This document shows positions 1-9,400 of a stretch of 47,451 nucleotides of DNA, one piece after another. A program made the translations under genes and the position numbers. Below the pieces are notes generated by a model. It was not told the DNA's origin. It saw only the letters and a list, made by a program, of their open reading frames with translations, and searched no databases. This DNA comes from a virus, in IMG/VR virus record IMGVR_UViG_3300012936_000025, positions 1 to 47,451 of that record. One strand, 5' to 3'. The number at the start of each line of letters is the position of its first letter. Position 1 is the stretch's first letter.

Positions 1-3000
1 ACGTTTGCTGTACCACCTTTTGGTAATCGTATTGTAGAAGGACAAGCAACTGAAGCAGTCAAGTTCTACGGTAGAGGATACAAATTCAAGAACAGTGGTC
101 TAAACGACAGATACTTTAGAACAATCAAAGATATCTCCGATCAGTTTGACGGAGTTAAGTTTGTATTCGATCTGTATTGGGAAGATGACGGTAGTGCTGT
201 AAGATCTGATCCTAACGAGAACTTTATCGTAACTCTAAACGGTGTTGTTCAGAAAGCTAGAACAAAACCAGGCGAACCATTCGGTAACTCGTATGATATC
301 GATAGAAGTGGAGATACCGATAAGATTATCTTCTCCAAACCACCTATCGACAATGAAGATCTCTATGGTCCTGCTGAAGAACTACCAGAAGAACTAAAAG
401 TATATGAAAAGTGCTTTATCTACTCTGTTGGTAGTTATGAGCGTCTAACAATCCAGTCTGAACTCATTGAGTACAGATTTGGTGGACCATACCTTATTAT
501 TGATGAGGTTACTAACGAGATCAGGAAGATTGATAACTCTTCTTATGCTCTCGTCTTCATTGATGGTGTACTACAGAGAGAAACTGACTCCTACAGAATC
601 GTAGGTCCAAACATTACATTTACTGACGATCTCATTGCTTATGAGATTGATAGTGGTGACAGAATCACCCAAGACATCAATATTATCCTATTGTATGGTA
701 GAGATGTTCCTAGATCTCTAACATTCTATGATTACGAACTCAATACCTTTAATAATACTCTAATTGTTACCCTAGAGGGAACAGGTGTTTCAGCAGCGTT
801 CAATGACGTTTATGCTTTCAACAGTCTTAACAAGAACTTCTTCAAGCAAGGAGACAAAGTTGTTGGTAAGGTATTCAATGTAAACTACATCAATGCCGAT
901 AAGGTTGAGGTTACATTCCAGAACCCAATCAACATCACTCTTACTCAAGATCCACTTGTACTAGTAAACCTAGAAGACCTTAATACTACTACAGTCGAGA
1001 TCCCTGGCACTCCTGATAACCAGTCATATGATTGGGATCAAGAAATCAATGGTGATGGCGATCTTGTCCTAGACAGTAATGATGGTGCCGTCTTTGTCAA
1101 TGGTACTATTAATGATCTACAGGTCAACCTAGTTCCTATCAATGCTCATGCTGGTAATCAATGGAAAATTGATATTGCCACACTAGGTAATCGCTTTGTA
1201 CTACTAGATTCCCTAGATTACGTTGACAGAAACACCCCAACATATGCTGTAACTAATAACGGTTCTACAGGATTCTACTTTGATGGTAATACTGTTAATA
1301 ACCCAACCCTAGACGTAACTTATGGCGATGTTGTTACCTTCGTTCTTAACCTAGGTGGAGCACACCAGTGGTATCTAACATCATCACAACCTCAGGCTGA
1401 TTACCAACCTGGAGACGATGATGTTCCTCTGGAACTTACCCCTGGAGCAACACGTCAATCAGGTCAGGTTGTTCTTGACACTGTTGCTGCTGGTGCTACA
1501 CCAGCAACATACTGGTATGTTTGTCCTAATCACCCAGTAGCGATGCAGGGTGAGATCCAGATCTCGGACTATGTTGGTGAATACTATAATGTAACATCTG
1601 GTGCTGGTAATGAGTTGAATCTTGCCATCACTGATGGTTCTATTGTCGGTAATAACAATGACAACGGAACTCTCACATGGGATTTGGATGAAACACACGT
1701 TGGTGTTTACTTCTATACTATTACTGGACTACAGAAGTATGGTTTCTTCACCGTTCTAGAAGAACTACAGGGAACACAGTTTGTAGAGCAGACAGCACCT
1801 AAGGAATTCCCTGTTGGTGGCACTTATGACATTTCGTTTGAATATAAACTCGATGAAGATGGTGACAGAGTTCTAGAAAGAAATGTTCCTATCTGGTTGT
1901 ACGGAACCAAGAAAGCAAACGACGCTTGGAACAACAAAAACTCCATGACAGGTAATCTCCTACCAGGAGACCTAATTCTAATCGATGGTGAGTCCGAGTA
2001 TCGTGAAGTTCTCGCTACTGGTGACACTGCTAAGACAAAGACATACCGTCCAGGTGACTATGTACATAGTGGATACTTCGGATCTGCTACTGTTACTGAC
2101 TACACTGGAGATACCGAGGGTGTAGGTCTTAGTGTTACTGCTAATGTAAACGAGTTTGGTAACGTTACTACACTGAACGTTTCTGATGTTGAGTGGAACC
2201 AGCGTGACTTCCAACTATGGTTGGAGACTGGAATCCTACTACAACCAACAGCATACGAATACTACACAACACCAGTTCTACACTTCATTCCTGTTGATGG
2301 CAATGGTGGTGGAGCAAAGGCAGAAGTAATTGCTTATGGTGGTCAGATTCTTGACGTTGTAGTTACTGATGGTGGTAGCGGATACACACAACCACCAAAA
2401 GTAGTTGTAGCAAGACGTTATAAGAGAATTAAAGAGAATGCTCGTAAGATCGACACTCTTACCAAACTGACTATTGGTACTAAGGTATCTCTATTCACTG
2501 AAGTTACGTTCTCTGCTCAAGTCACCCTATTCGGTGATGCTGCTAGTTCTGGTGTTTTCTCCATCGCTTCTTTGGGTGGATTTGTTGCTGGTATTAACTC
2601 CAAGCAACAAATCACGTCAATGGTTCAACCTGAAGAGAACATTGTACGTATGAACGAGGTGACCGTTCTTCAGGTCGCTGCCAAGTCCGACGTTGTTTCT
2701 CAAGTATCCTTCGAGGCACTGGAAACGAGACGTGTTATTACTGCTGTTATCGGCGGTATTGTTGATACTGTTGCTATCAACACGATCTCTTCTACATCTG
2801 TATCTATTGATCTCCTTCTTGAAGTCGAAGCAGCAAAGGCATACAGAAAGCAGGAAAGAACCGAGTCTATCAATGGCGTTGGTACATTCCTCGATGCTCC
2901 AATGGGTCTTGCCGACACTATTGCTTACGTACCAACTACAGAAAGATTCCCAGATACTCCTTCCAGACTACGTATTGGTAGAGAGGTTATCTACTACACT

Positions 3001-4482
3001 GGTAAGAAGACAGACAGATTCACTGGTCTCACCAGAGGATATCAGTTCAGTATTAATGAAACTCACCAGGCAGGTGACATTGTTCTACATTATCCAGAGA
3101 CTGTTACCCTCGTATCTGGTGGTGTCAATGTCATCCACAGCATCGGTTCCGTCTCGATGGCAACCACTGCTGAAAGGAAGTCCTCGGTACAATTCCAGAT
3201 TATCAGTGAAGTTCAGTCTATTACCGATGTTGACATCAATCTCGTTGCCCAAGCACAGGTTGAAGCTCCTAAGACCTTCCAACCAGAGATCATTGAGCAG
3301 ATCACGATCATCCCACCAACATCTGTCAGCATTGTAACGACAGTACATAGCACTAAGTCTCTTGTACGTCCTATCAATGCTCCATCTTCTCAGGTTACTG
3401 GTTCTGTAACTTCTCAGGTTGTATCTCTAACACAGAGAGATATTCAACTGACAGCAGAGAAGCAGATCGAACTAGAGTCTCATTCTCTCATCGTTACTGA
3501 GAACATTGGTGCTATCGCTGCTACTTCTAGCGCTACATCTAAGGTTGTCACCTCAGCATATAATAAGACAGACGAAATTACAACTGTCCAGAAGGTTACT
3601 CAACCTGGAGTTGTTGCTTCGTCTATTGTCCACACCACTGAAGTGGCAAGTCTTGATGCTTCTATCCAATCTACATCGTCTTCTGTTGTAACTTCGTCGA
3701 TTGCTGCCACACTAATCCAGGTACAGTCGGCATCGGTTTCTCTAGCAGAACCATTTACAATGTTTGTTAACAGAGAGGTCACCTCTTCTGTCCAAGATAT
3801 AAATACAACCTCTACCAGATTCAGCATGATTCTGGGTGGAGGATTTGGTATTGATCGAGCATCTACCAGTGAAATCGACTACAGAAGTGCCGTTGTTGAC
3901 TATATTATTGAAGACGTAGTTCTTGAAACATTCATTAAGAAGAGAGACACTAGTATCGTCACTCTTGCTGACCCATATAATGAGGTTATCTATCGTGATG
4001 GTTCTACAATTCAGGTTATCAACCGTAACCAGTTTGTACCACCTGGATTTGAGAGATACAGTCTCGGCAACGCTGGACACAATCTCAATACTTTTGAAAA
4101 TACAGTCAACGTCGATCAAGGTATCAACGTTGCTATGACGATTGAGACTATGGATCAAATGTATCCTGACCTCACACTTCGTGACTTTGAACTAAGAAAT
4201 CAATCCGCTCTCCTTGCTAATGGAGACAGATTTAACGTTGCTATGCCAACATATCAACAACCTGCCACAACATCCACAATGGCTGGCACCCTAAATAATG
4301 GAGTAACAATTACGGTAGGAAAGACTACCAGTTTTGCCGACGAAGGTTTCATCTTTACTGAGAGTGGAAACGTAGTCGAATACACAAGCAAAACTGAAAC
4401 GTCATTCGTTGGATGTACCGTCATCCGCGGGGGAGTTACCATCTCGAATGGTGATCTGATTGTTCCCTTCCAACTTGTATAA
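1..4482 (+). CDS. giant virion structural protein, 5'-truncated (gp7 position)
   Basis: The frame is open from the first base, so the start lies upstream and at least 1493 residues are visible. The gene directly precedes gp8, the place of the gp7 baseplate wedge initiator in T4. That is synteny only; I do not recognise gp7 sequence. Visible residues about 430-525 look like a cupredoxin, with His455 (GGAHQW) and Cys508, His511, Met515 (CPNHPVAM). A GGSGYTQPP beta module lies near residue 790. A motif of the form EVIYYTGKKTDRFTGLTRG (about 996-1014) recurs in weaker form at the C-terminus (about 1450-1480, VVEYTSKTETSFVGC). Residues about 800-1290 are very rich in Val, Ser, Thr and Ile, consistent with an elongated beta structure. 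Confidence is high for a virion protein and low for the exact homologue. A TTG at 691 is not the real start because the frame continues upstream. Confidence 0.75.
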   Translation, partial: TFAVPPFGNRIVEGQATEAVKFYGRGYKFKNSGLNDRYFRTIKDISDQFDGVKFVFDLYWEDDGSAVRSDPNENFIVTLNGVVQKARTKPGEPFGNSYDIDRSGDTDKIIFSKPPIDNEDLYGPAEELPEELKVYEKCFIYSVGSYERLTIQSELIEYRFGGPYLIIDEVTNEIRKIDNSSYALVFIDGVLQRETDSYRIVGPNITFTDDLIAYEIDSGDRITQDINIILLYGRDVPRSLTFYDYELNTFNNTLIVTLEGTGVSAAFNDVYAFNSLNKNFFKQGDKVVGKVFNVNYINADKVEVTFQNPINITLTQDPLVLVNLEDLNTTTVEIPGTPDNQSYDWDQEINGDGDLVLDSNDGAVFVNGTINDLQVNLVPINAHAGNQWKIDIATLGNRFVLLDSLDYVDRNTPTYAVTNNGSTGFYFDGNTVNNPTLDVTYGDVVTFVLNLGGAHQWYLTSSQPQADYQPGDDDVPLELTPGATRQSGQVVLDTVAAGATPATYWYVCPNHPVAMQGEIQISDYVGEYYNVTSGAGNELNLAITDGSIVGNNNDNGTLTWDLDETHVGVYFYTITGLQKYGFFTVLEELQGTQFVEQTAPKEFPVGGTYDISFEYKLDEDGDRVLERNVPIWLYGTKKANDAWNNKNSMTGNLLPGDLILIDGESEYREVLATGDTAKTKTYRPGDYVHSGYFGSATVTDYTGDTEGVGLSVTANVNEFGNVTTLNVSDVEWNQRDFQLWLETGILLQPTAYEYYTTPVLHFIPVDGNGGGAKAEVIAYGGQILDVVVTDGGSGYTQPPKVVVARRYKRIKENARKIDTLTKLTIGTKVSLFTEVTFSAQVTLFGDAASSGVFSIASLGGFVAGINSKQQITSMVQPEENIVRMNEVTVLQVAAKSDVVSQVSFEALETRRVITAVIGGIVDTVAINTISSTSVSIDLLLEVEAAKAYRKQERTESINGVGTFLDAPMGLADTIAYVPTTERFPDTPSRLRIGREVIYYTGKKTDRFTGLTRGYQFSINETHQAGDIVLHYPETVTLVSGGVNVIHSIGSVSMATTAERKSSVQFQIISEVQSITDVDINLVAQAQVEAPKTFQPEIIEQITIIPPTSVSIVTTVHSTKSLVRPINAPSSQVTGSVTSQVVSLTQRDIQLTAEKQIELESHSLIVTENIGAIAATSSATSKVVTSAYNKTDEITTVQKVTQPGVVASSIVHTTEVASLDASIQSTSSSVVTSSIAATLIQVQSASVSLAEPFTMFVNREVTSSVQDINTTSTRFSMILGGGFGIDRASTSEIDYRSAVVDYIIEDVVLETFIKKRDTSIVTLADPYNEVIYRDGSTIQVINRNQFVPPGFERYSLGNAGHNLNTFENTVNVDQGINVAMTIETMDQMYPDLTLRDFELRNQSALLANGDRFNVAMPTYQQPATTSTMAGTLNNGVTITVGKTTSFADEGFIFTESGNVVEYTSKTETSFVGCTVIRGGVTISNGDLIVPFQLV

Positions 4483-4491
4483 ATATAAATA
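4478..4491 (+). promoter_or_regulatory. tandem late-promoter cores TATAAATATAAATA
   Basis: Two overlapping copies of TATAAATA (4478-4485 and 4484-4491) cover the stop codon of the upstream gene and lie 37 bases before the gp8 start. TATAAATA is the T4 late-promoter consensus, and cyanomyoviruses use close variants. Confidence 0.75.
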
Positions 4492-4527
4492 CATCAGACA
4501 AATTTCAATTACAGAGAGATCATTTCA

Positions 4528-6396
4528 ATGGCTGCTATTATCTCAGACAAATTTAGGATTTTTAATGCTACCCAGTTCCTTGAGTCGCTGTCTGAAGGCA
4601 GCAGTGATACTGGCGAAGAACGTACTAGAATGTACTTCTTTGTTGGTAGACCTCAACGCTGGGACGCATACATTGAACTTTTCAACCAATCCAACACCGC
4701 TTTCGTAGCGGGACAGGAAGTTTTCGTTGGCGCTAACTACGCTAGCGCTACTTTCAAAGCGGAAATTAGAGAAGTATACGAAAATTCCTTACTTGTCCAC
4801 AACATCGGACCTACAACCGCTTCCACCCCTGGCACTCCAGGAACCAATACCCTTAAGGCGTGGAACGGCACTGCCGAAACAGGTGCTACTGCCCTGACTG
4901 GCGTTTATCGTTACGCCACAGAGGACGTTCCCCCTGTACCCCTGGACAACCAGACTGAGAAGTATGGTATCTATGACGATATTATCGCTGCTAAGCGTAT
5001 CACTACCGACTTTGCTCGTAGTGTGATCCGTCGTTTCAACTGGGATCAAGCAGCAAACCCAATCTTCGACATGTGGAAGCCTGACTATTCTACTACTCCT
5101 GGTAGTGGTGGTCAGATCGGTAAACCATCAGCAACTGGTGCTACCAGCATTGCCGATGCTAAGTATTACCTAATCAACTCACAGTATGAGGTATTTAAGT
5201 GCCTCTACAACGGTGAAGACTTCACCGCTGGTGGCGCTACTGCTACCAACGAACCAAAGACCACACCTTCTGCTGGTCAAGGTTCATTTGCTAACGGCAT
5301 CTTCAAGGAAGATCCAGGTGCTGCTGGCAAATACATCTGGAAGTACATGTACACCATCCCAACCGATGACGTACTTCGCTTCCTCTCTACAGACTTCATG
5401 CCAATCGTCCTTCCTGGCGAAGCATCCCGTACTGCTACCGAAGCTCTTGCTACTGGTGCTCCTAATGCTATCGACGTTCTCTATGTTGAGAATGCTGGTG
5501 GTAACCTACCTAACGGTACATTCTATGCTCCTATCGTCGGTGATGGCACTGGCGGTGTTGCTAAGATCACCATCGGTTCTCAGGCAATCACTGAAGCAGT
5601 CGTCGAAGATGCTGGATCAGGTTACACCTACGCTACTGTTCCTCTAGCTAATGGCGCTACAGTTGCTGGTGCTCCTTATGGTCTTTACACCGATGCTGGT
5701 CTAACCTCCGCTGCTTCTGGCGTTGGCAGCACCTCAACTGGTGCTATCGAAGTAATCCTTCCTCCACAAGGCGGTCACGGTGCTGACTTCGAGCAAGAAT
5801 TGAACGCTAAGCGTGTCATGACGAACATCCGTCTGACCTACGCTGAAGGTTCTGGCGACTTCCCTGTTGATAACGACTTCCGTCGTATCGGCATCATCAA
5901 GGACCCAAGAGTCCCTGGTGCTGGTGGCGCTGCTGGTGCTTATGCTACTGCTCCTACACTTAACGGTGTATATGCTGCTAAGATCACTGGTGCTACTGCC
6001 GACTTCAACGTTGACGAGCAAATCTCCCAGACTACCGCTAACGGTGGTACTGCTAAGGGCACCGTCGTTTCTTGGACACTAGACAGCGGCAACCCTGGTC
6101 CTGGTGGAAACGGCGTCCTCAAGTGGATCCAGTCTCCTGACCTTCACACCGACAACGGTGCTGTAAGAGAATTTGAAGCAAGTGGTTCTGAAAACATCAC
6201 TGGTGCTTCCTCTCTTGCTGAAGGTGGCGTTACTCTTGGTAACACTGCTTCACTAGAAGGTGTCACTTTCGCCAACGGTTTGGCAATGCCAGAGATCTAC
6301 AATAACTCTGGTGAGATCATCTACGTTGAGAACAGAAGACTAATCACCCGTGCTGCTGACCAGATTGAAGACATCAAACTAGTTATCGAGTTCTGA
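4528..6396 (+). CDS. 8: gp8-like baseplate wedge subunit
   Basis: Baseplate wedge protein that in T4 joins gp10, gp7 and gp6 to form the tail baseplate. The C-terminus matches T4 gp8 closely: SGEIIYVENRRLITRAADQ here against SGEMIYMENRPPIIMAMDQ in T4, then a similar hydrophobic ending. Other gp8 landmarks are the N-terminal SDKFR segment, YLINSQYEVFKCLYNG (about 214-229) and GKYIWKYMYTIP (about 267-278). At 622 residues it is much longer than T4 gp8 (334 residues). The extra length includes a GSGYTYATVP module near residue 365 and an ADFNVDEQISQTTANGGTAKG module (about 490-512), like modules in other virion proteins here. The ATG is preceded by AGAGAG and two late-promoter cores. Confidence 0.88.
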   Translation: MAAIISDKFRIFNATQFLESLSEGSSDTGEERTRMYFFVGRPQRWDAYIELFNQSNTAFVAGQEVFVGANYASATFKAEIREVYENSLLVHNIGPTTASTPGTPGTNTLKAWNGTAETGATALTGVYRYATEDVPPVPLDNQTEKYGIYDDIIAAKRITTDFARSVIRRFNWDQAANPIFDMWKPDYSTTPGSGGQIGKPSATGATSIADAKYYLINSQYEVFKCLYNGEDFTAGGATATNEPKTTPSAGQGSFANGIFKEDPGAAGKYIWKYMYTIPTDDVLRFLSTDFMPIVLPGEASRTATEALATGAPNAIDVLYVENAGGNLPNGTFYAPIVGDGTGGVAKITIGSQAITEAVVEDAGSGYTYATVPLANGATVAGAPYGLYTDAGLTSAASGVGSTSTGAIEVILPPQGGHGADFEQELNAKRVMTNIRLTYAEGSGDFPVDNDFRRIGIIKDPRVPGAGGAAGAYATAPTLNGVYAAKITGATADFNVDEQISQTTANGGTAKGTVVSWTLDSGNPGPGGNGVLKWIQSPDLHTDNGAVREFEASGSENITGASSLAEGGVTLGNTASLEGVTFANGLAMPEIYNNSGEIIYVENRRLITRAADQIEDIKLVIEF

Positions 6397-6405
6397 TTTC
6401 TTTTT

Positions 6406-6452
6406 TACTCCGCTAAATACTTGAACGACATAGTAGTGTAATTGGCGGAGTA
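6406..6452 (+). promoter_or_regulatory. hairpin masking the ribosome site of the 2691-residue gene
   Basis: TACTCCGCTAAATAC (6406-6420) can pair with GTAATTGGCGGAGTA (6438-6452) in 14 of 15 positions, including one G-U pair, leaving a 17-base loop. The 3' arm contains the GGCGGAG Shine-Dalgarno sequence for the ATG at 6455. The 5' arm contains the late-promoter core CTAAATA. Read-through RNA would carry both arms and hide the ribosome site. RNA started from this promoter would begin in the loop and lack the 5' arm. Confidence 0.65.
6413..6419 (+). promoter_or_regulatory. late-promoter core CTAAATA
   Basis: CTAAATA lies 35 bases before the ATG at 6455 in the short gap after gp8, preceded by a T-rich run (6397-6406). 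It sits inside the 5' arm of the hairpin at 6406-6452. Confidence 0.65.
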
Positions 6453-6454
6453 CA

Positions 6455-9400
6455 ATGCCACAAAAGACCAATCTTAATGTAGCACCTTATTTCGATGACT
6501 TCGATAAGGGAAAGAACTTCTATAAAGTTCTTTTCCGTCCAGGTTATTCTATACAAACAAGGGAACTTACCACGCTCCAATCGATTCTCCAGAATCAGGT
6601 TGAGAGTTATGGTAGGTTCCTTTTTAAGCAGGGACAGCAGGTAATTCCTGGAGAGGTTGGTTTGAATACCAACCTAGATTTCGTCAAGTTATCTTCTGTA
6701 TCAGAAGTTGCTGTTAGCGAAGGTGGACAGGTTGTCTACAAGAAGTATGACATCAAAAACCTGATCAACACTCAACTTCAGGGACTGAACTCTGGCGTCA
6801 TTGGTCGTGTCGTAGGTGCCGAGTATGGTTCTGATGTAGAAGCAGATACTGTTTTTGTAAAATACACTACAAGTGGCGATGCCAACAACGAGTCCACCTT
6901 CAGACAAGGTGAAACTCTAGAAGTTCTTGGTGGCGTCAACACACCTCTACTTGTCGTAGGTACAGATGGTAGCGTTCTACCAACTAGTATCAATGTCACC
7001 GATCCTGTTACAGATACAGTGACAACCCTACAAAGTCCAGCAATGGGATTCTCCACTGCTGTTGAAGTACAAGAAGGTGTTTATTTTGTTAACGGCTTCT
7101 TTGTCAGGAATGACAAACAGTTGCTCATCGTCAACAAATATTACAATCAAGCATCTGCTAAGGTTGGATTCTCGATCAAAGAAGAGATCGTAACCCCAGA
7201 GGAAGACGCTTCCTTGTATGACAATGCAAGAGGATATTCTAACTCCTCTGCTCCTGGAGCACATAGACTCAAACTAAATCTAAATCTGGTTCAGTTTGAT
7301 TACAATGCTGCTACCGATAAGAATTTTATTCAACTCCTCCAGATCAATAGAGGTAAAGTAGAGAAGCAAGTTAAGAGTGCTGACTACACCCTCCTAGAAG
7401 AGACACTAGCTAGAAGAACATTTGACGAGTCTGGTGACTACGTTGTAGAAGACTTTAATTTTGATATTAGAGAGTTCTACCAGAGAAACAACAATGCTGG
7501 TGTATATCGCCTAAATCCAGAAACTAATCTAGTTAAGAATTACACAACAGTAGAAGCAGACGGTAAGATGCTCCTAAGTGTAAGTTCTGGTAAGGCATAT
7601 GTCAAAGGATTTGAGATTGTCAACAAAGAAACCAAGGAGATCGAACTCAATAAGGGTAGAGATACACTGTCAAGAGACAATGTTACCCTCAAGACTAAAG
7701 GTCTGCCTGAGTTCAACATCACTAACCTCTTCGGTTCTGTCCCACTAAACACTGTTGGTGATACCCTAACTGGATATCCAACTATCGCTTTGAATGCTGT
7801 ATTCAATGACGGTACAGTAGGATTCAATGGTCTACAGGGAGACGACTACTACAGAACTACTATCAATAGAAGGTCACAGCAATTTGATCTCAAGCAAGGT
7901 ATCAAGACACTGTATATTGATGTAATTGGAACTCAACCTGTTACCCCAGATCAACTACCAGACAAAATCTGGTTTGTTACCCAAAGAGGAACTAACGTTA
8001 CTGAAGGTAAGTATGCTGATGTTATCGGCAAGGGTATTGTTAACCGCCCTGAAGTAAACACAGCGACTAATGCTTTCTTTGCTGAACTAACTATCATCGG
8101 TGATAAGGGTGTATTTGATGAGTTCCTTAAGGAGTATGATGATGGTGAAGCAGACCTGAGAAGGTTTGTTTATGGAACACAGACTGATATGGAATCCTCC
8201 ACGAATCCATACGGTTCGATTGTTGACTACAACAACACCATTACTCCAACCATCGGTCTTGCTAAACCCAAGAACCTGAGAATGCTTAGAGTTGGTAATG
8301 GATTCAACCCTGATAGTGACATCGTTATCTCTAAAGGTAGAGATGGATCTCTCCAACCATATAACAGCACATTCGGATTTACTTACTTCAACCCAACATT
8401 CTTTACTAGATTGCTTCTAGAAAGAAGAATGGAAGCTAACACATTCAAGAATGGTAAGTACATCTATGGTAAAGAGTCCAAAGCATATGGTGTCATCGAG
8501 AATGATGATGACGGACAGTTCTCTGGTATCTCTACTCTATTCGTAACCACATTGTCTGGTCAGTTTATTCCTGGCGAAACAATCATTGATGAAGAGAACA
8601 ATGCCATCAAGATTGCTAAGAACGATACTATCTCTCATTTTATTGTAAACAAGAGAGGTTCTACATACCCATCTACAGTTCAAATTAAACTGAATGGTAC
8701 TACTTTCGACCAATCCAAGATTGCTGTCGGCACATATGGTAGTGCTATCACCAAAGTTACAGTTGAGGATAGAGCAAAGGTACAGAATGTGTACTCTGCT
8801 CCACCTGTTGTTACTTTCGACACTGAAGATGAGAATCAGTCTGACAAGGCAGTAGTTACTCCTGTTCTATTCAAGGATACTGTTCTTACATACAACCCAC
8901 AGAACGTCAAGTCTTTCCAAGCACTGTATAACGACTTTAAGTTTACTGCTGACGTTGACTTCAGTTCTACCTCCTTCTCTGTCTACACACAGATCAGTGA
9001 CTTCACCTTCTTCGGTGGAAAAGGCAGAAAGTATATCGAGTGTAATGGTTTCGGAGCAGACATCTCTGGTCAACTGGTACAGGGTGACATCATCCAGTTC
9101 ACTGACTCTGCTAACAACACTATTAAAGAAGTTGTACAGACAGTAACTTCACCAGATGGTATCCAGAAGTCTAGAATCTACTTTGATTATGCTCTACCTA
9201 ATGATGTACAGAACGCTACCATCATTAAGATCCGTCCAAGGATCTCCAATGCTGCTGCTACCCTAGTATTCCCAACAGGTAGTAAGCAAGTTGCTTCGTT
9301 GATTAACGATAGCAGCAAGACCAACTTTAAGTATCATGTAAGAAAGGATTTCGTTACTGATCTATCTTCTAGTGGTGGTGTTATTACATTTACTGCTCAA

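Noticed and set aside
691-700. TTG codon as the start of the first structural protein
   Set aside because: The same frame is open and codes a sensible protein back to base 1.
3798-3805. Perfect TATAAATA inside the first structural gene
   Set aside because: It is over 700 bases from the next start, so it is more likely chance or coding constraint than a promoter.
4291-4297. CTAAATA inside the first structural gene
   Set aside because: It lies well upstream (about 230 bases) of gp8, where better cores exist at 4478-4491.
4452-4524. Possible pairing of GGTGATCT with AGATCATT around the gp8 ribosome site
   Set aside because: Only six Watson-Crick pairs and two G-U pairs across a loop of about 60 bases; too weak next to the 6406-6452 hairpin.
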